DNA from: Anaeromyxobacter oryzae
Lineage (GTDB): Bacteria > Myxococcota > Myxococcia > Myxococcales > Anaeromyxobacteraceae
Assembly (NCBI RefSeq): GCF_023169945.1
Contig: NZ_AP025591.1
Location: 2,440,501-2,504,500 of the forward strand
Reading direction: 5' to 3'
DNA length: 64,000 bases
Under the pieces are notes generated by a model. The model was given only the letters and a program-made list of their open reading frames with translations. It did not search any database and had not been told where the DNA came from. Positions 43,962 through 53,637 of this stretch are shown here, piece after piece. Each line of letters opens with the position of its first letter. Position 1 is the first letter of the stretch. The position numbers were made by a program, and so were the translations under genes.

Positions 43962-45167
43962 ATGACCTCGCTCCCCCAGCTCCCGCTCGAGCCGCTCCCC
44001 TACCACGTGGACGTCGTCCGGCATCTCGAGGCGAACGAGGCCGAGCTGTGGGAGTGGTTCTCCGCCGAGAAGCTCCGCGCCGAGCAGGGCGAGGCGGTCC
44101 GGCTCGAGCTCCTCAAGTCCACCTACCGGCTCGACCCCGACGCGCACCCTGCGCTGCACTCCGCCGCGCGCGACGTCGCCGGGACGCTGGGCCTCGCCGC
44201 GCCGCTCACGCTCTACCAGGCCCAAGGGTCGGCGGGCCTGAACGCCTCGCTCGCCTACGTTCCGGGCGAGGTGCACCTCGTGCTCCACGGGCCGGTGACG
44301 GACCGCCTCACGCCGCTCGAGCTGCGCGCCGTCCTCGGGCACGAGCTGCTGCACTTCCTCCTGCTCGATCGCTGGAGGGAGTACCTGGTCGCCTCGCAGA
44401 TCCTCCAGGCGATGACCCACGACGCGGCCTCGGAGGCGGCGCACGCCGCGACGGCGCGGCGGTTCGGCCTGTACACCGAGGTCTACTGCGATCGCGGGGC
44501 GCACCTCGCCTCCGGCGATCTGGCCGCGGCCGTGTCCGCCCTCGTGAAGATCGAGACCGGCATCGCCGAGGTGTCCGCCGAGAGCTACCTCCGCCAGGCG
44601 GACGAGATCTTCGGGAAGGGCCACCCGCAGACGGAGGGCGTGACCCACCCCGAGACGTTCGTCCGCGCGCGGGCGCTGAGGCTGTGGGCCGAGGCGCCGG
44701 AGCGCGGCGCCGCCGAGCTCCGGACCGTCATCGAGGGCCCCGCCTCGCTGGCCGAGCTGGATCTGCTCGGGCAGCGGGACATCGCCTCGCTCACGCGCCG
44801 GCTCGTCGCGGCGCTGCTCGGTCCCGCGTGGCTCCGGACCGAGCCGCTGCTCGCGCACGCGCGCCTCTTCTTCGAGGACTTCGAGCCGTCGCCGGGGGCG
44901 GATGCCAGCCTCGCGGCGGACCTCGCGACGGGCGACGAGAAGCTGCTCGACTACTGGTGCTACGTCATCCTCGACTTCGCGACGGCCGATCGCGACCTCG
45001 AGGACGCGCCGCTCGCGGCCGCGCTGCTCCGCTCGGACGAGCTCGGCCTCGGCGAGCGCTTCCGCCGGATCGCCGCGAAGGAGCTCGGGCTCAAGAAGAA
45101 GCAGCTCGAGGCGCTCGAGGCCGGCGCTGCTGCCATGGTCGCGAAGGCCGCGGCGGAGGACGCCTAG
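43962..45167 (+). CDS. M48-like zinc metallopeptidase, partner of the helicase gene
   Basis: A 401-residue soluble protein. The zinc motif His127-Glu-Leu-Leu-His131 lies in VLGHELLHFLLLDRW, and ExxxDxxA follows at Glu173-Asp177 (TEVYCDRGA), the layout of gluzincins such as M48. There is no signal peptide or membrane segment, unlike HtpX and most M48 members. The C-terminal 180 residues are helical and unassigned, ending in a basic stretch (GLKKKQLEAL). It ends 2 bases before the giant helicase gene, so the pair is one operon. I infer a defence-related effector or regulator; no close family was recognised. Confidence 0.8.
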   Translation: MTSLPQLPLEPLPYHVDVVRHLEANEAELWEWFSAEKLRAEQGEAVRLELLKSTYRLDPDAHPALHSAARDVAGTLGLAAPLTLYQAQGSAGLNASLAYVPGEVHLVLHGPVTDRLTPLELRAVLGHELLHFLLLDRWREYLVASQILQAMTHDAASEAAHAATARRFGLYTEVYCDRGAHLASGDLAAAVSALVKIETGIAEVSAESYLRQADEIFGKGHPQTEGVTHPETFVRARALRLWAEAPERGAAELRTVIEGPASLAELDLLGQRDIASLTRRLVAALLGPAWLRTEPLLAHARLFFEDFEPSPGADASLAADLATGDEKLLDYWCYVILDFATADRDLEDAPLAAALLRSDELGLGERFRRIAAKELGLKKKQLEALEAGAAAMVAKAAAEDA

Positions 45168-45169
45168 CC

Positions 45170-48100
45170 ATGGCCACCTTCCACGAGTTCCTCCGCGCCC
45201 GGCTCGAGGCGGGCGGCTTCTCGACCGAGGACGCCCTCGCGAGCTTCCTCTCCCTCGCGCGCCAGGTCGCCGATGCCCACGCCGCCGGCCTCGTCGCGCC
45301 GCTCGACGGCGTGGCGGCGCTCCAGGTCGAGGGCGTCCGGATCTGGTTCCACGAGAGCCAGGCGCAGAAGCCGTCCCGCGCCACGGGCGAGGTGCAGCGG
45401 CTCGATCGTCCGCTGGCCGGCGTCGAGGTGCTCTCCGACCAGCGGCGGACGATCGACGTGGAGGGCGGCGGCGGAAAGGCCGTCGACCTCGAGCTCGGCG
45501 CGCGGGACCAGGCCCTCACGCGCCCGGTCTACCTCCCGGGCTGGGTCTGCTGGGAGCACGTCGTCGGCCACCACGATCCGGTCTCGGACGTGTTCTCGCT
45601 CGGCCTCGTGCTCGCGAGCCTCGCCTGCGGCCTCGATCTCGCCGAGCCGGACGATCTCGAGGCGTTCGTCTCGAACCGGCGGAATCTCTTCCGGCTGCAG
45701 CCGCGCCTCCACCCGGTCCTCGCGAAGGCCATCGTCAAGATGACCGAGCTCTCGAGGCGCGACCGCCCGCAGGAGCTCGCGACGCTGCTGCACGCCCTGG
45801 AGCACCACCGCGACCAGAGCGTCGACTTCGACTTCGACCTCGCGAGCGCAGAGGCCGCCGCGACCGGGCGCGCGAAGCGGCCCGTCATCCTGGGCACGCT
45901 CCAGGAGCGGCTCTTCGAGCTCTCGCGGCGGAACCGGCTCCTCCACTTCCGCAGCACCCTCGGCTCCGTCAACCTGACCCACGCCTCGGTGCCGCTCTCC
46001 TTCGACGTCCGGAACATCCGGCCCGACCAGCTCCTCACGTGGTCCGGCGGCTTCGCGCGCTCCGTCTCCGCGGGGGAGCCGGTCTCCCTGAACCGGCACC
46101 TCGACTTCGCCGAGCAGGTGTACCTCCCGAGCGTGCTCGACCGCGTCCGCTCCGACGCGCGGCGCGACGCCGCCGAGTTCGGGTTCGAGCAGCTCCGCCT
46201 CGCGCTCTGCTTCCTGCGCTGGGCGAACCTGAAGGAGACGCCCGCCGAGCACTACGACTCGCCGCTCGTGCTCCTGCCGGTGCGCCTGGTGAAGAAGAAG
46301 GGCGTGCGCGACTCGTGGTGGCTGCAGCCCCTCGGCACGGAGGCCGAGGTGAACCCCGCCGTGCGCCACCTGTTCCGGCAGCTCCACGGGATCGAGCTGC
46401 CCGCCTCGCTCGACCTCGCCGAGACCTCCCTCGACGCGCTCTTCGAGGACCTCGCGGCGCGCATCGCCGCCAGCGAGCCGGGGGTCACGCTGCGGAAGGT
46501 GGACCGCCCCCGCATCGATCTCATCCACGACCTCGCCCGGCGCCGCCTCGACCGCTACCGCCGCTCCGCGCGCCTGGCCGGCCGGAGCGTCAGGAGCTTC
46601 CTCGACGTCGACTACAGCTACGACCCGGCCAACTTCCACCCGCTCGGGCTCGCGCTGTTCCGGGCCCGGGTGAAGCCGCGCCCCACGCACCTCCGGACCA
46701 TCCTCGAGGAGCGCCCGGCGCCCCGGAGCTGGGCGGCGCCGCCCGCCGAGGCGGACGCACCGGTCGACGCCCGCGAGAAGCGCTTCTACGCGCTCCGCGA
46801 GGCGACCGACGACAACCCGTACCACTGGGACTTCGACCTCTGCCGCGTCACCCTCGGCAACTTCAAGTACCGGAAGATGACGCTCGTCCGCGACTACGCG
46901 GAGCTGCTCGCGGACGGCGCGCCGAACGAGGCGTTCGACGCGGTCTTCTCGCTCGCGCCGCGCCCGGTCGAGCGCGAGGCGCCTCGCGCGCCGCCGCTCG
47001 CGGAGCGCTGGCACGTGGTCGCCTGCGACCCGACCCAGGCGTCGGCGATCGGCTACGCGCGGACCGGCGCGAGCTACATCATCCAGGGTCCTCCCGGCAC
47101 CGGGAAGTCGCAGACGATCACGAACCTGATCGCCGACTACGTCCTCCGCGGGAAGCGGGTGCTCTTCGTCTGCGAGAAGCGCGCGGCCATCGACGTGGTC
47201 TACGCCCGCCTGCGGCAGCAGGGGCTGCACGCGCTCTGCTGCCTCATCCACGACTCCCAGGCGGACAAGAAGGAGTTCATCCAGGACCTCAAGGCGACCT
47301 ACGAGGGCCTCCTCGCGGATCCCGCCGCGTCCCGTCGGACCTGGCGCGACCGCCGCGCGGCGCTGCTGGACGCGCTCCGCCGCGAGCTCGAGCCCCTCGA
47401 GGCGTTCGACCGGGCCATGCGCGCGGCGCCGGCCGCCGCCGGCGTGCCGCTCCGCGCGGCGCTCGAGCGGGCCGTCGAGCTCCTCCCCGAGGCGACCACC
47501 CTCTCCGCCGCCGACCGGGAGGCGCTCCCGCCCTACGCGGACTGGGCCTCGAACCTCGAGGCCGTCGAGGCGCTCGTCACGGCGATCGGCGAGCTCCAGC
47601 CCGACGGCGTGCTCGCCCGCCACCCGCTCCGCCTGCTCGGCCCGGCGGTCGTCGGCGACGAGCGGCCGGCGCGGCTCGTCGCGTCCGCCGTCGCGGCGGC
47701 GCTCGCGCAGCTCGAGGAGCTCCGCGGCGCGCTCGACGCGGCGGGCGTGCCGGAGCGCCACCGGGAGAGGCTCGAGGACACGCTCGCCCTCGGCGCGTGG
47801 GCCGCCGACGTCGAGTGGCTGGCCCGCCGCGAGCTGACGTCGCTCCTCGACGAGCGGAGCGACGGGTCGCGCCGGCTCGCCCGGGCGCGCCAGGCGCTCG
47901 CGGCGGCGCGGGAGGCGCTGGCCCGGGCCCGCGAGGGGACCCGGCTCTGGACGGAGAAGCTCCCGCCGGACGAGGTCGCGACGGCCCTCGCCCTCGCGAC
48001 CGCGCTCGAGGGACGGTGGACGTCGGTGTTCCGGCCTGCGTGGTGGCGGCTCCGGAAGGTGCTCCGGAGCCGGTACGCCTTCGCGCAGCACGCGGTCCGG

Positions 48101-50710
48101 CCCCGGTGGTCGCAGGTCCTCGCGGCCCTCGGCGCCGAGCACGCCGCCGAGGCGGCGCTCGCCGCCGCCGAGCGCGCCGGCCGGGAGGAGCTCGGCGTCG
48201 ACGAGCCGCTCGACGAGGTGGTCGAGCAGGTCGAGGCCGCGCGGCGCCGCCTGCGGGAGCTCCCGCGGACGCTCCGCCCGCTGCACGACGAGGTCGTCCG
48301 CTCGGCGCGCTGCGCCGAGGTGGTGAGCGCGATCGCGGGGACGCGGGCCACCGCCGAGGCGCTCCGCGCGACGCTGGACGGCTTCCTGGTGGACTTCCGC
48401 GACGAGGGGCTCGCCTCGCTCGGCGAGCTCCTGCGCGCCATGGAGCGCGCGCTCCCGGCGCTCGGCGGCGCGCTCCACGCGCTGGGCCTCCTCGCGCGGC
48501 TGCCGCCGCGCCTCGGCGCGGCGTTCCGCACCCGGCGGCTCACGGCGCGCCAGCTCGAGGCGGCCATCGTGGGCCGCTGCGTGGACGAGCTGCTCCAGGC
48601 GGATCGCGCGCTCCACCGCCTCGACGGCGCGGCCCGCGAGCGGCACCTGCGGCAGCTCTCGAGGCTCGCCGCGCTGTGGCAGGAGGCGAACGCGGGCGCG
48701 GTGCTGGAGCGGGCGCGGGAGGCCTTCCTGGAGCGGGTGCGGATCTCGTCCTTGCCGGCGGCCGAGCTGACCCGCGAGCAGAAGGAGTTCAAGGCCGCCT
48801 ACAACCGCGGCCGGCGCGACCTCGAGCACGAGCTCGGGAAGGTCATGCGGCACAAGTCGATCCGGGACCTCGTCGCCGGCGACTCGGGCCCCGTCGTGTT
48901 CGACCTGAAGCCGGTGTGGCTGATGAGCCCGCTCAGCGTCTCGGACACGCTGCCGCTCCGCCCGGACGCGTTCGATGTCGTCATCTTCGACGAGGCCAGC
49001 CAGATCACGCTCGAGTCGGCCGTGCCGTCGATCTTCCGCGCGCCCCAGGCGATCGTGGTCGGCGACGAGATGCAGCTCCCGCCCACGGACTTCTTCTCCG
49101 CGAAGGGCGACGTCGAGGACGAGGAGGGGCTGCTCGTCGGCGACGGCGGGCAGGTGTTCGAGTACGACCTCTCCGCGAACAGCTTCCTCGGGCACGCGGC
49201 GAAGAACCTCCCCGCGCGCATGCTGGGGTGGCACTACCGCAGCCGCTCCGAGTCGCTGATCGGGTTCTCGAACTGGGCCTTCTACCAGGGGCGCCTGCTC
49301 ACCGTCCCCGACGACCGGCTCGCCGCCGCCGGGCGCGGCGAGACGCTCGCCCGGGATCCCGCCGACGGCGACGCGAACGTGGCGCGGCTCCTCGACCGTC
49401 CGCTCAGCTTCCACCTGCTCGAGCACGGCACCTACGAGAGCCGGCGGAACGAGGCCGAGGCCGCGTACGTCGCCCACCTCGTCCGCGGGCTCCTGGCGAG
49501 CCCGGAGCGGCGGAGCATCGGCGTCATCGCCTTCTCGGAGGCGCAGCAGGGCGAGATCGAGCGCGCCCTCTCCGCGCTCGCGGCCGAGGACAAGGTCTTC
49601 GCGGAGCGGCTCGAGGCGGAGTGGGAGCGCGAGGAGGACGGGCAGTTCGTCGGCCTGCTCGTGAAGAACCTCGAGAACATCCAGGGCGACGAGCGGGACG
49701 TCGTGATCCTGAGCGTCTGCTACGGGCGCGCGCCGGACGGCAAGATGCGGATGAACTTCGGCCCCATCAACCAGAGCGGAGGCGAGAAGCGGCTCAACGT
49801 GGCGTTCTCGCGCGCGAAGCACCACATGTGCCTCGTCAGCTCGATCCGGCACGCGGAGATCACGAACGACTACAACGACGGCGCGGCCTGCCTGAAGAGC
49901 TACCTGCGCTACGCGGAGGCCGCCTCGGCCGGCGACGCCGCCGCGGGCGAGCGCGTGCTGCGCGAGCTCGCCGTGTGGCGCGACCTCGCCCAGCCCCTCG
50001 AGGAGCGCCGGGGCGCGGTGGTCCGCCAGCTCGCCGCCGCCCTCGGGGAGCGCGGGTACGCGGTGGACGAGCGCGTGGGGATGTCGCACTTCCGGTGCGA
50101 CCTCGCCGTGCGCCGCCACGGCGAGCAGCGCCACCGCCTGGGCATCCTCGTCGACACGGACGAGCACTACCGGCAGGACGACCTGCTCGAGCGCGACCTG
50201 ATGCGCCCCGAGCTCCTGCGCGCCTTCGGCTGGCAGGTCGCGCACGTCCTCTCGTCCGACTGGTACCGGCGGCGCGAGGCGGTGATCGACGACCTGGTGC
50301 GGCGGATCGAGGAGGGCGACGGGCCGCCGGCGGACGACGCGGCCGGCGAGGAGCTCGAGGACCCTTGGGCCGAGCTGGACGCGGCCATCGAGGCGGCGCA
50401 GCCGGCTCCGCCGGCCCCGGCCTTGCTCGCGCCGCCGGAGGCCGCTCCCGCCGCGACGGCGCCGGCGAGCGCGCCCGCCTCCGGCACGCGTCGGTTCGAG
50501 CTCGTCGGCGGCGCGTCGCGCAAGTTCTGGGAGGTCGCCGTCGCCGGGAGCACCGTCACCGTCCGCTTCGGGCGCCTGGGCACGACCGGGCAGACGCAGC
50601 AGAAGCTCTTCGCGGATCCGGCGACGGCGGCCCGCACCGCCGAGCGGCTCGTTCGCGAGAAGCTCGCGAAGGGGTACGTCGAGAAGGGCGAGGCGGCCGG
50701 GGCCGCATAG
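45170..50710 (+). CDS. Kinase-like / DUF4011-COG1112 helicase / Vsr-like nuclease / WGR fusion, Mokosh-like
   Basis: An 1846-residue protein. (a) Residues about 25-210 look like the C-lobe of a protein kinase (ARQVADAHAAGLV; SDVFSLGLVLASLACG; SRRDRP), but no N-lobe and no HRD or DFG. (b) DUF4011 begins near 241 (LQERLFELSRRNRLLHF). (c) SF1 helicase: Walker A GPPGTGKS 640-647, Walker B DEAS 1274-1277, and late motifs IQGDERDVVILSVCYGR and RLNVAFSRAKHH (1541). (d) A Vsr/DUF559-like nuclease about 1628-1700 (HFRCDLAV; VDTDEHY; LLRAFGWQVAHV). (e) WGR domain about 1774-1840. Kinase plus COG1112 helicase is the Mokosh defence layout; the WGR, Vsr-like end and peptidase partner differ. Defence is inferred. 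Confidence 0.82.
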   Translation: MATFHEFLRARLEAGGFSTEDALASFLSLARQVADAHAAGLVAPLDGVAALQVEGVRIWFHESQAQKPSRATGEVQRLDRPLAGVEVLSDQRRTIDVEGGGGKAVDLELGARDQALTRPVYLPGWVCWEHVVGHHDPVSDVFSLGLVLASLACGLDLAEPDDLEAFVSNRRNLFRLQPRLHPVLAKAIVKMTELSRRDRPQELATLLHALEHHRDQSVDFDFDLASAEAAATGRAKRPVILGTLQERLFELSRRNRLLHFRSTLGSVNLTHASVPLSFDVRNIRPDQLLTWSGGFARSVSAGEPVSLNRHLDFAEQVYLPSVLDRVRSDARRDAAEFGFEQLRLALCFLRWANLKETPAEHYDSPLVLLPVRLVKKKGVRDSWWLQPLGTEAEVNPAVRHLFRQLHGIELPASLDLAETSLDALFEDLAARIAASEPGVTLRKVDRPRIDLIHDLARRRLDRYRRSARLAGRSVRSFLDVDYSYDPANFHPLGLALFRARVKPRPTHLRTILEERPAPRSWAAPPAEADAPVDAREKRFYALREATDDNPYHWDFDLCRVTLGNFKYRKMTLVRDYAELLADGAPNEAFDAVFSLAPRPVEREAPRAPPLAERWHVVACDPTQASAIGYARTGASYIIQGPPGTGKSQTITNLIADYVLRGKRVLFVCEKRAAIDVVYARLRQQGLHALCCLIHDSQADKKEFIQDLKATYEGLLADPAASRRTWRDRRAALLDALRRELEPLEAFDRAMRAAPAAAGVPLRAALERAVELLPEATTLSAADREALPPYADWASNLEAVEALVTAIGELQPDGVLARHPLRLLGPAVVGDERPARLVASAVAAALAQLEELRGALDAAGVPERHRERLEDTLALGAWAADVEWLARRELTSLLDERSDGSRRLARARQALAAAREALARAREGTRLWTEKLPPDEVATALALATALEGRWTSVFRPAWWRLRKVLRSRYAFAQHAVRPRWSQVLAALGAEHAAEAALAAAERAGREELGVDEPLDEVVEQVEAARRRLRELPRTLRPLHDEVVRSARCAEVVSAIAGTRATAEALRATLDGFLVDFRDEGLASLGELLRAMERALPALGGALHALGLLARLPPRLGAAFRTRRLTARQLEAAIVGRCVDELLQADRALHRLDGAARERHLRQLSRLAALWQEANAGAVLERAREAFLERVRISSLPAAELTREQKEFKAAYNRGRRDLEHELGKVMRHKSIRDLVAGDSGPVVFDLKPVWLMSPLSVSDTLPLRPDAFDVVIFDEASQITLESAVPSIFRAPQAIVVGDEMQLPPTDFFSAKGDVEDEEGLLVGDGGQVFEYDLSANSFLGHAAKNLPARMLGWHYRSRSESLIGFSNWAFYQGRLLTVPDDRLAAAGRGETLARDPADGDANVARLLDRPLSFHLLEHGTYESRRNEAEAAYVAHLVRGLLASPERRSIGVIAFSEAQQGEIERALSALAAEDKVFAERLEAEWEREEDGQFVGLLVKNLENIQGDERDVVILSVCYGRAPDGKMRMNFGPINQSGGEKRLNVAFSRAKHHMCLVSSIRHAEITNDYNDGAACLKSYLRYAEAASAGDAAAGERVLRELAVWRDLAQPLEERRGAVVRQLAAALGERGYAVDERVGMSHFRCDLAVRRHGEQRHRLGILVDTDEHYRQDDLLERDLMRPELLRAFGWQVAHVLSSDWYRRREAVIDDLVRRIEEGDGPPADDAAGEELEDPWAELDAAIEAAQPAPPAPALLAPPEAAPAATAPASAPASGTRRFELVGGASRKFWEVAVAGSTVTVRFGRLGTTGQTQQKLFADPATAARTAERLVREKLAKGYVEKGEAAGAA

Positions 50711-50875
50711 GACCGAGGCCTGGCGCCGCGGGCTGCGTCCGCCCGGCCAACGCCGTCCGTGTCACGCCAGCCGCGCTCGCGCGGCCGGCGCGTCGCCGCC
50801 GCCGCGGAGCGGGCCAGGCCCGCTCGCGCCGACCCACGCGCGACGAGGGCACGCGCCTTGCTTCGGTGAGCGGTC

Positions 50876-51592
50876 GTGCGGAGGAAAGCGGCCATCGGGG
50901 GAATCACGCTCGGCGCGATCGCGCTCGCCGTCGCGGCGCTGGGCGTCGCCCGCGGATGGCTCCCCGTCCACCCGCTCGCGGCTCACCGCTACGACGCCTG
51001 GGGCATCGACGTCTCGCATCACCAGGGGGCCATCGACTGGGCGAAGGTCGCCACCGAGCGGCGGCTCCGGTTCGCGTACCTCAAGGCGACCGAGGGCGGC
51101 GACTTCACGGATCCCCGGTTCCTGGACAACTGGCGCGAGGCGCGGCGCGCCGGGCTGCGCGTCGGCGCGTACCACTTCTTCTCGTTCTGCCGGCCCGGCG
51201 CCGAGCAGGCGCGCCACTTCCTCGCGGCGGTGCCCCGGGATGCGGACGCGCTCCCGCCCGCCCTGGACCTCGAGCTGGGCGGGAGCTGCGCGCGGAGGCC
51301 GTCCCGGGACGAGGTCACGCGGGAGGTGGCGAGCTGGCTCGCGGAGGTGGAGCGCGGGACCGGGAAGCGCCCGATCCTGTACGCCACGGCCGAGTCCTAC
51401 GACCTCTTCGTCCGCGGCCGCGAGCTCTCCCCGCCGCTCTGGATGCGCGACGTCCTCCGGGAGCCCGTGGTCGTCGCGCCTCACGCGTGGGTCATCTGGC
51501 AGTTCTGGCCGCGGGGCCGCGTGGCCGGGATCTCCGGGCCGGTGGACCTGAACGCGGCGCGCGGCGACCGCGACGTGCTCGCGCGCCCGTGA
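50876..51592 (+). CDS. GH25 family lysozyme-like muramidase
   Basis: A 238-residue protein with an N-terminal signal anchor (about 5-27) and a GH25 barrel: GIDVSHHQGAIDW (43-55), AYLKATEGGDF (about 68-78), GAYHFF and ALDLEL with the catalytic Asp/Glu pair, ending IWQFWPRGRVAGI. It would cut the glycan chain of peptidoglycan in the periplasm or outside the cell. The GTG at 50876 is the best in-frame start but has a weak ribosome site. It follows the helicase gene by 165 bp and is probably a separate unit. Confidence 0.85.
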   Translation: MRRKAAIGGITLGAIALAVAALGVARGWLPVHPLAAHRYDAWGIDVSHHQGAIDWAKVATERRLRFAYLKATEGGDFTDPRFLDNWREARRAGLRVGAYHFFSFCRPGAEQARHFLAAVPRDADALPPALDLELGGSCARRPSRDEVTREVASWLAEVERGTGKRPILYATAESYDLFVRGRELSPPLWMRDVLREPVVVAPHAWVIWQFWPRGRVAGISGPVDLNAARGDRDVLARP

Positions 51593-51628
51593 GCGCGAGG
51601 CGACGCGGTCGCCCGCCAGCGCCTTCTG

Positions 51629-52207
51629 CTACGTGGTGATCTTCGTACCGAGCACGGACAGGAACTTGGAGATCCACTCCGGGTGAGCCGGCCAGGCCGG
51701 CGCGGTCACCAGGTTCTTGTCCACCGCGGCCTGGTCGATCGCCACCTCGGCGTACTCGCCGCCGGCGGCGCGGACCTCCGGGGCGCAGGCCGGGTAGGCC
51801 GAGACCAGGCGTCCCTTCACGACGCCCGCCGCGGCGAGGAGCTGCGCGCCGTGGCAGATCGCGGCGATGGGCTTCTGCGCCTGCGCGAAGTGCCGGACCA
51901 CGTCGAGCACGCGCGCGTCGAGCCGCAGGTACTCGGGCGCGCGGCCGCCCGGGATGCAGAGGGCGTCGTAGTCCTGCGCCTTCACGTCGTCGAAGGTGGC
52001 GTTGAGCGCGAAGTCGTGGCCCCGCTTCTCGCTGTAGGTCTGGTCGCCCTCGAAGTCATGGACGGCGGTGCGCACCTTCTCTCCGGCCTTCTTCTTCGGG
52101 CAGACGGCATGCACCTGGTGGCCGACCGCCTGCAGGGCCTGGAACGGCACCATCACCTCGTAGTCCTCCACGTAGTCCCCGACGAGCATGAGGATCTTCT
52201 TCGCCAT
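51629..52207 (-). CDS. DJ-1/PfpI family protein
   Basis: A 192-residue class I glutamine amidotransferase-like protein: [20 protein letters not shown] at the start, [12 protein letters not shown] and the nucleophile cysteine in [14 protein letters not shown] with its histidine. The family includes glyoxalase III/deglycase and stress proteins; no protease activity is assured. AGGAGG precedes the ATG at 52207. A longer open frame to 52447 overlaps the next gene and was not used. Confidence 0.9.
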   Translation of the reverse strand: MAKKILMLVGDYVEDYEVMVPFQALQAVGHQVHAVCPKKKAGEKVRTAVHDFEGDQTYSEKRGHDFALNATFDDVKAQDYDALCIPGGRAPEYLRLDARVLDVVRHFAQAQKPIAAICHGAQLLAAAGVVKGRLVSAYPACAPEVRAAGGEYAEVAIDQAAVDKNLVTAPAWPAHPEWISKFLSVLGTKITT

Positions 52208-52354
52208 GTCGACCTCCTGTGTGCGGGGCTTAGCCCTCCCCGCCGGGACGCTCAACTCCGTCCCGGGGCGTGAGCGTCCGGTCGCGCACCGCCCGCCCGG
52301 GGGCGCGCGGAGGGGGCGGAGGCACGGGTGGACGTGACGCGAGCGGAGGACGGG

Positions 52355-53083
52355 ATGACTCTTCGGGATCGGGTGGCCCTCGTCACCGGCGCCGATCGCG
52401 GCATCGGCCGGGCGATCGCGGTCGCGCTCGCCGGCGCGGGCGCGCACGTCGCCGTCGGGTACCGGTCGCGGGCGGCCGACGCCGAGGCGGTCGCGGCCGA
52501 GCTCCGGTCACGCGGCCGGCGCGCCGTCGCGATCCAGGCCGACCTCGCGGTGGAGGCGGACGTGTCCCGGCTCGTCCGCGAGGCCGCCGCCGCGCTCGGC
52601 GAGGTCGAGGTGCTGGTGTCGAACGCGGGCATCGGCGAAGCCGCGGACCTCGATGGCCTCGACGTGGCGCTCTTCGACCGGACGCTGGCGGTGAACCTCC
52701 GCGCGCCGTTCCTCGCGACGCAGGCGGTGCTGCCAGCGATGCGCCGGCGGCGCTTCGGCCGCCTGCTGTACGTCTCCTCCACCGCGGCGCAGGTGGGCGG
52801 CATCATCGGCCCCCACTACGCCGCCTCGAAGGCGGCGCTCGTCGGGCTCGCCCACGCGTACGCCTCCCGGCTCGCGCCGGAGGGGATCACCGCGAACGTG
52901 ATCGCACCCGCGCTGGTGGAGACCGAGATGATCGGCTCGAACCCGCGCGCCCGGCCGGACCGCATCCCGGTCGGCCGCTTCGGGCGCCCGGAGGAGGTGG
53001 CCGAGCTCGCCGTCGCGCTCGTCTCGAACGCGTACGTCACCGGGCAGACGGTCCAGGTGAACGGCGGGGTGTACTTCACGTGA
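52355..53083 (+). CDS. SDR oxidoreductase (3-oxoacyl-ACP reductase-like)
   Basis: A 242-residue classical SDR with [16 protein letters not shown] (6-21), SNAGIGEA, a serine in VSSTAAQVG and the Tyr-x-x-x-Lys site in [11 protein letters not shown]. The ending [14 protein letters not shown] is typical of FabG-like enzymes. It should reduce a ketone or oxidise an alcohol with NAD(P)H; substrate unknown. GCGGAGGACGGG precedes the ATG at 52355. Divergent from the PfpI gene. Confidence 0.9.
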   Translation: MTLRDRVALVTGADRGIGRAIAVALAGAGAHVAVGYRSRAADAEAVAAELRSRGRRAVAIQADLAVEADVSRLVREAAAALGEVEVLVSNAGIGEAADLDGLDVALFDRTLAVNLRAPFLATQAVLPAMRRRRFGRLLYVSSTAAQVGGIIGPHYAASKAALVGLAHAYASRLAPEGITANVIAPALVETEMIGSNPRARPDRIPVGRFGRPEEVAELAVALVSNAYVTGQTVQVNGGVYFT

Positions 53084-53252
53084 TACCGTGACGGTGCATG
53101 CCCGCGCGCCCCGCGCGACGGGCGGACCCGTGGGTCCGAGCGGCCCCGCCCGCCACCGCCGGCGCGGCGCCGAATACGCGCGTGGAGTCCGGTGCGTATG
53201 CCCTCCCGCCGCACCGCGCCCGCGGACCGCGTCATGCACGGTCGACGCGCCC

Positions 53253-53615
53253 ATGGCGGACCGGGTCACGCTCACCTCCCACGCGGGCAAGCAGATCGTG
53301 CAGATCGACTTCAACGGCTGCACGCCGGGGACCTTCGCGCCGATCATCCAGGACGCGCAGAGGGTCATCACCGCGTCGCCGCGCGGCGCGGTGCTGGCCC
53401 TCACGCTCCTCGAGAGCGTCCGCTTCGATCCGGCCACCGTCCTCGAGATGGAGCGGTTCGTCTCGACGGTGCAGCCCTACCTCAAGGCGAACGCGCTCGT
53501 CGGGATCACGGGCATGAAGAAGGTCGTCTTCAACGGCGTGAAGACGCTCTACCGCGCGCCCGTCGAGCTCTTCGACGACGCGACCGCCGCGAAGGCCTGG
53601 CTCCTCTCGCGCTGA
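53253..53615 (+). CDS. Small STAS-like hypothetical protein
   Basis: A 120-residue cytoplasmic protein: KQIVQIDFNGCTPGTFAPII, AVLALTLLESVRFDPATVLE, NALVGITGMKKVVFNG and LFDDATAAKAWLLSR. The alternation of strands and helices, and the ending, resemble SpoIIAA/STAS-like domains that occur as single proteins in many bacteria. Function unknown. The ATG at 53253 was chosen over the long upstream frame, which is low-complexity. Confidence 0.7.
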   Translation: MADRVTLTSHAGKQIVQIDFNGCTPGTFAPIIQDAQRVITASPRGAVLALTLLESVRFDPATVLEMERFVSTVQPYLKANALVGITGMKKVVFNGVKTLYRAPVELFDDATAAKAWLLSR

Positions 53616-53637
53616 GCGCCCGCGTCCGTCACGAAGG

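Noticed and set aside
45164..50245. A 1693-codon open frame on the minus strand opposite the helicase gene
   Set aside because: It mirrors the codon bias of the sense gene: with GC-rich third positions the antisense frame rarely meets a stop. The sense frame holds all recognisable motifs.
53088..53252. An N-terminal extension of the STAS-like protein
   Set aside because: The extra 55 codons are Arg/Ala/Pro low-complexity; the ATG at 53253 gives the compact domain.
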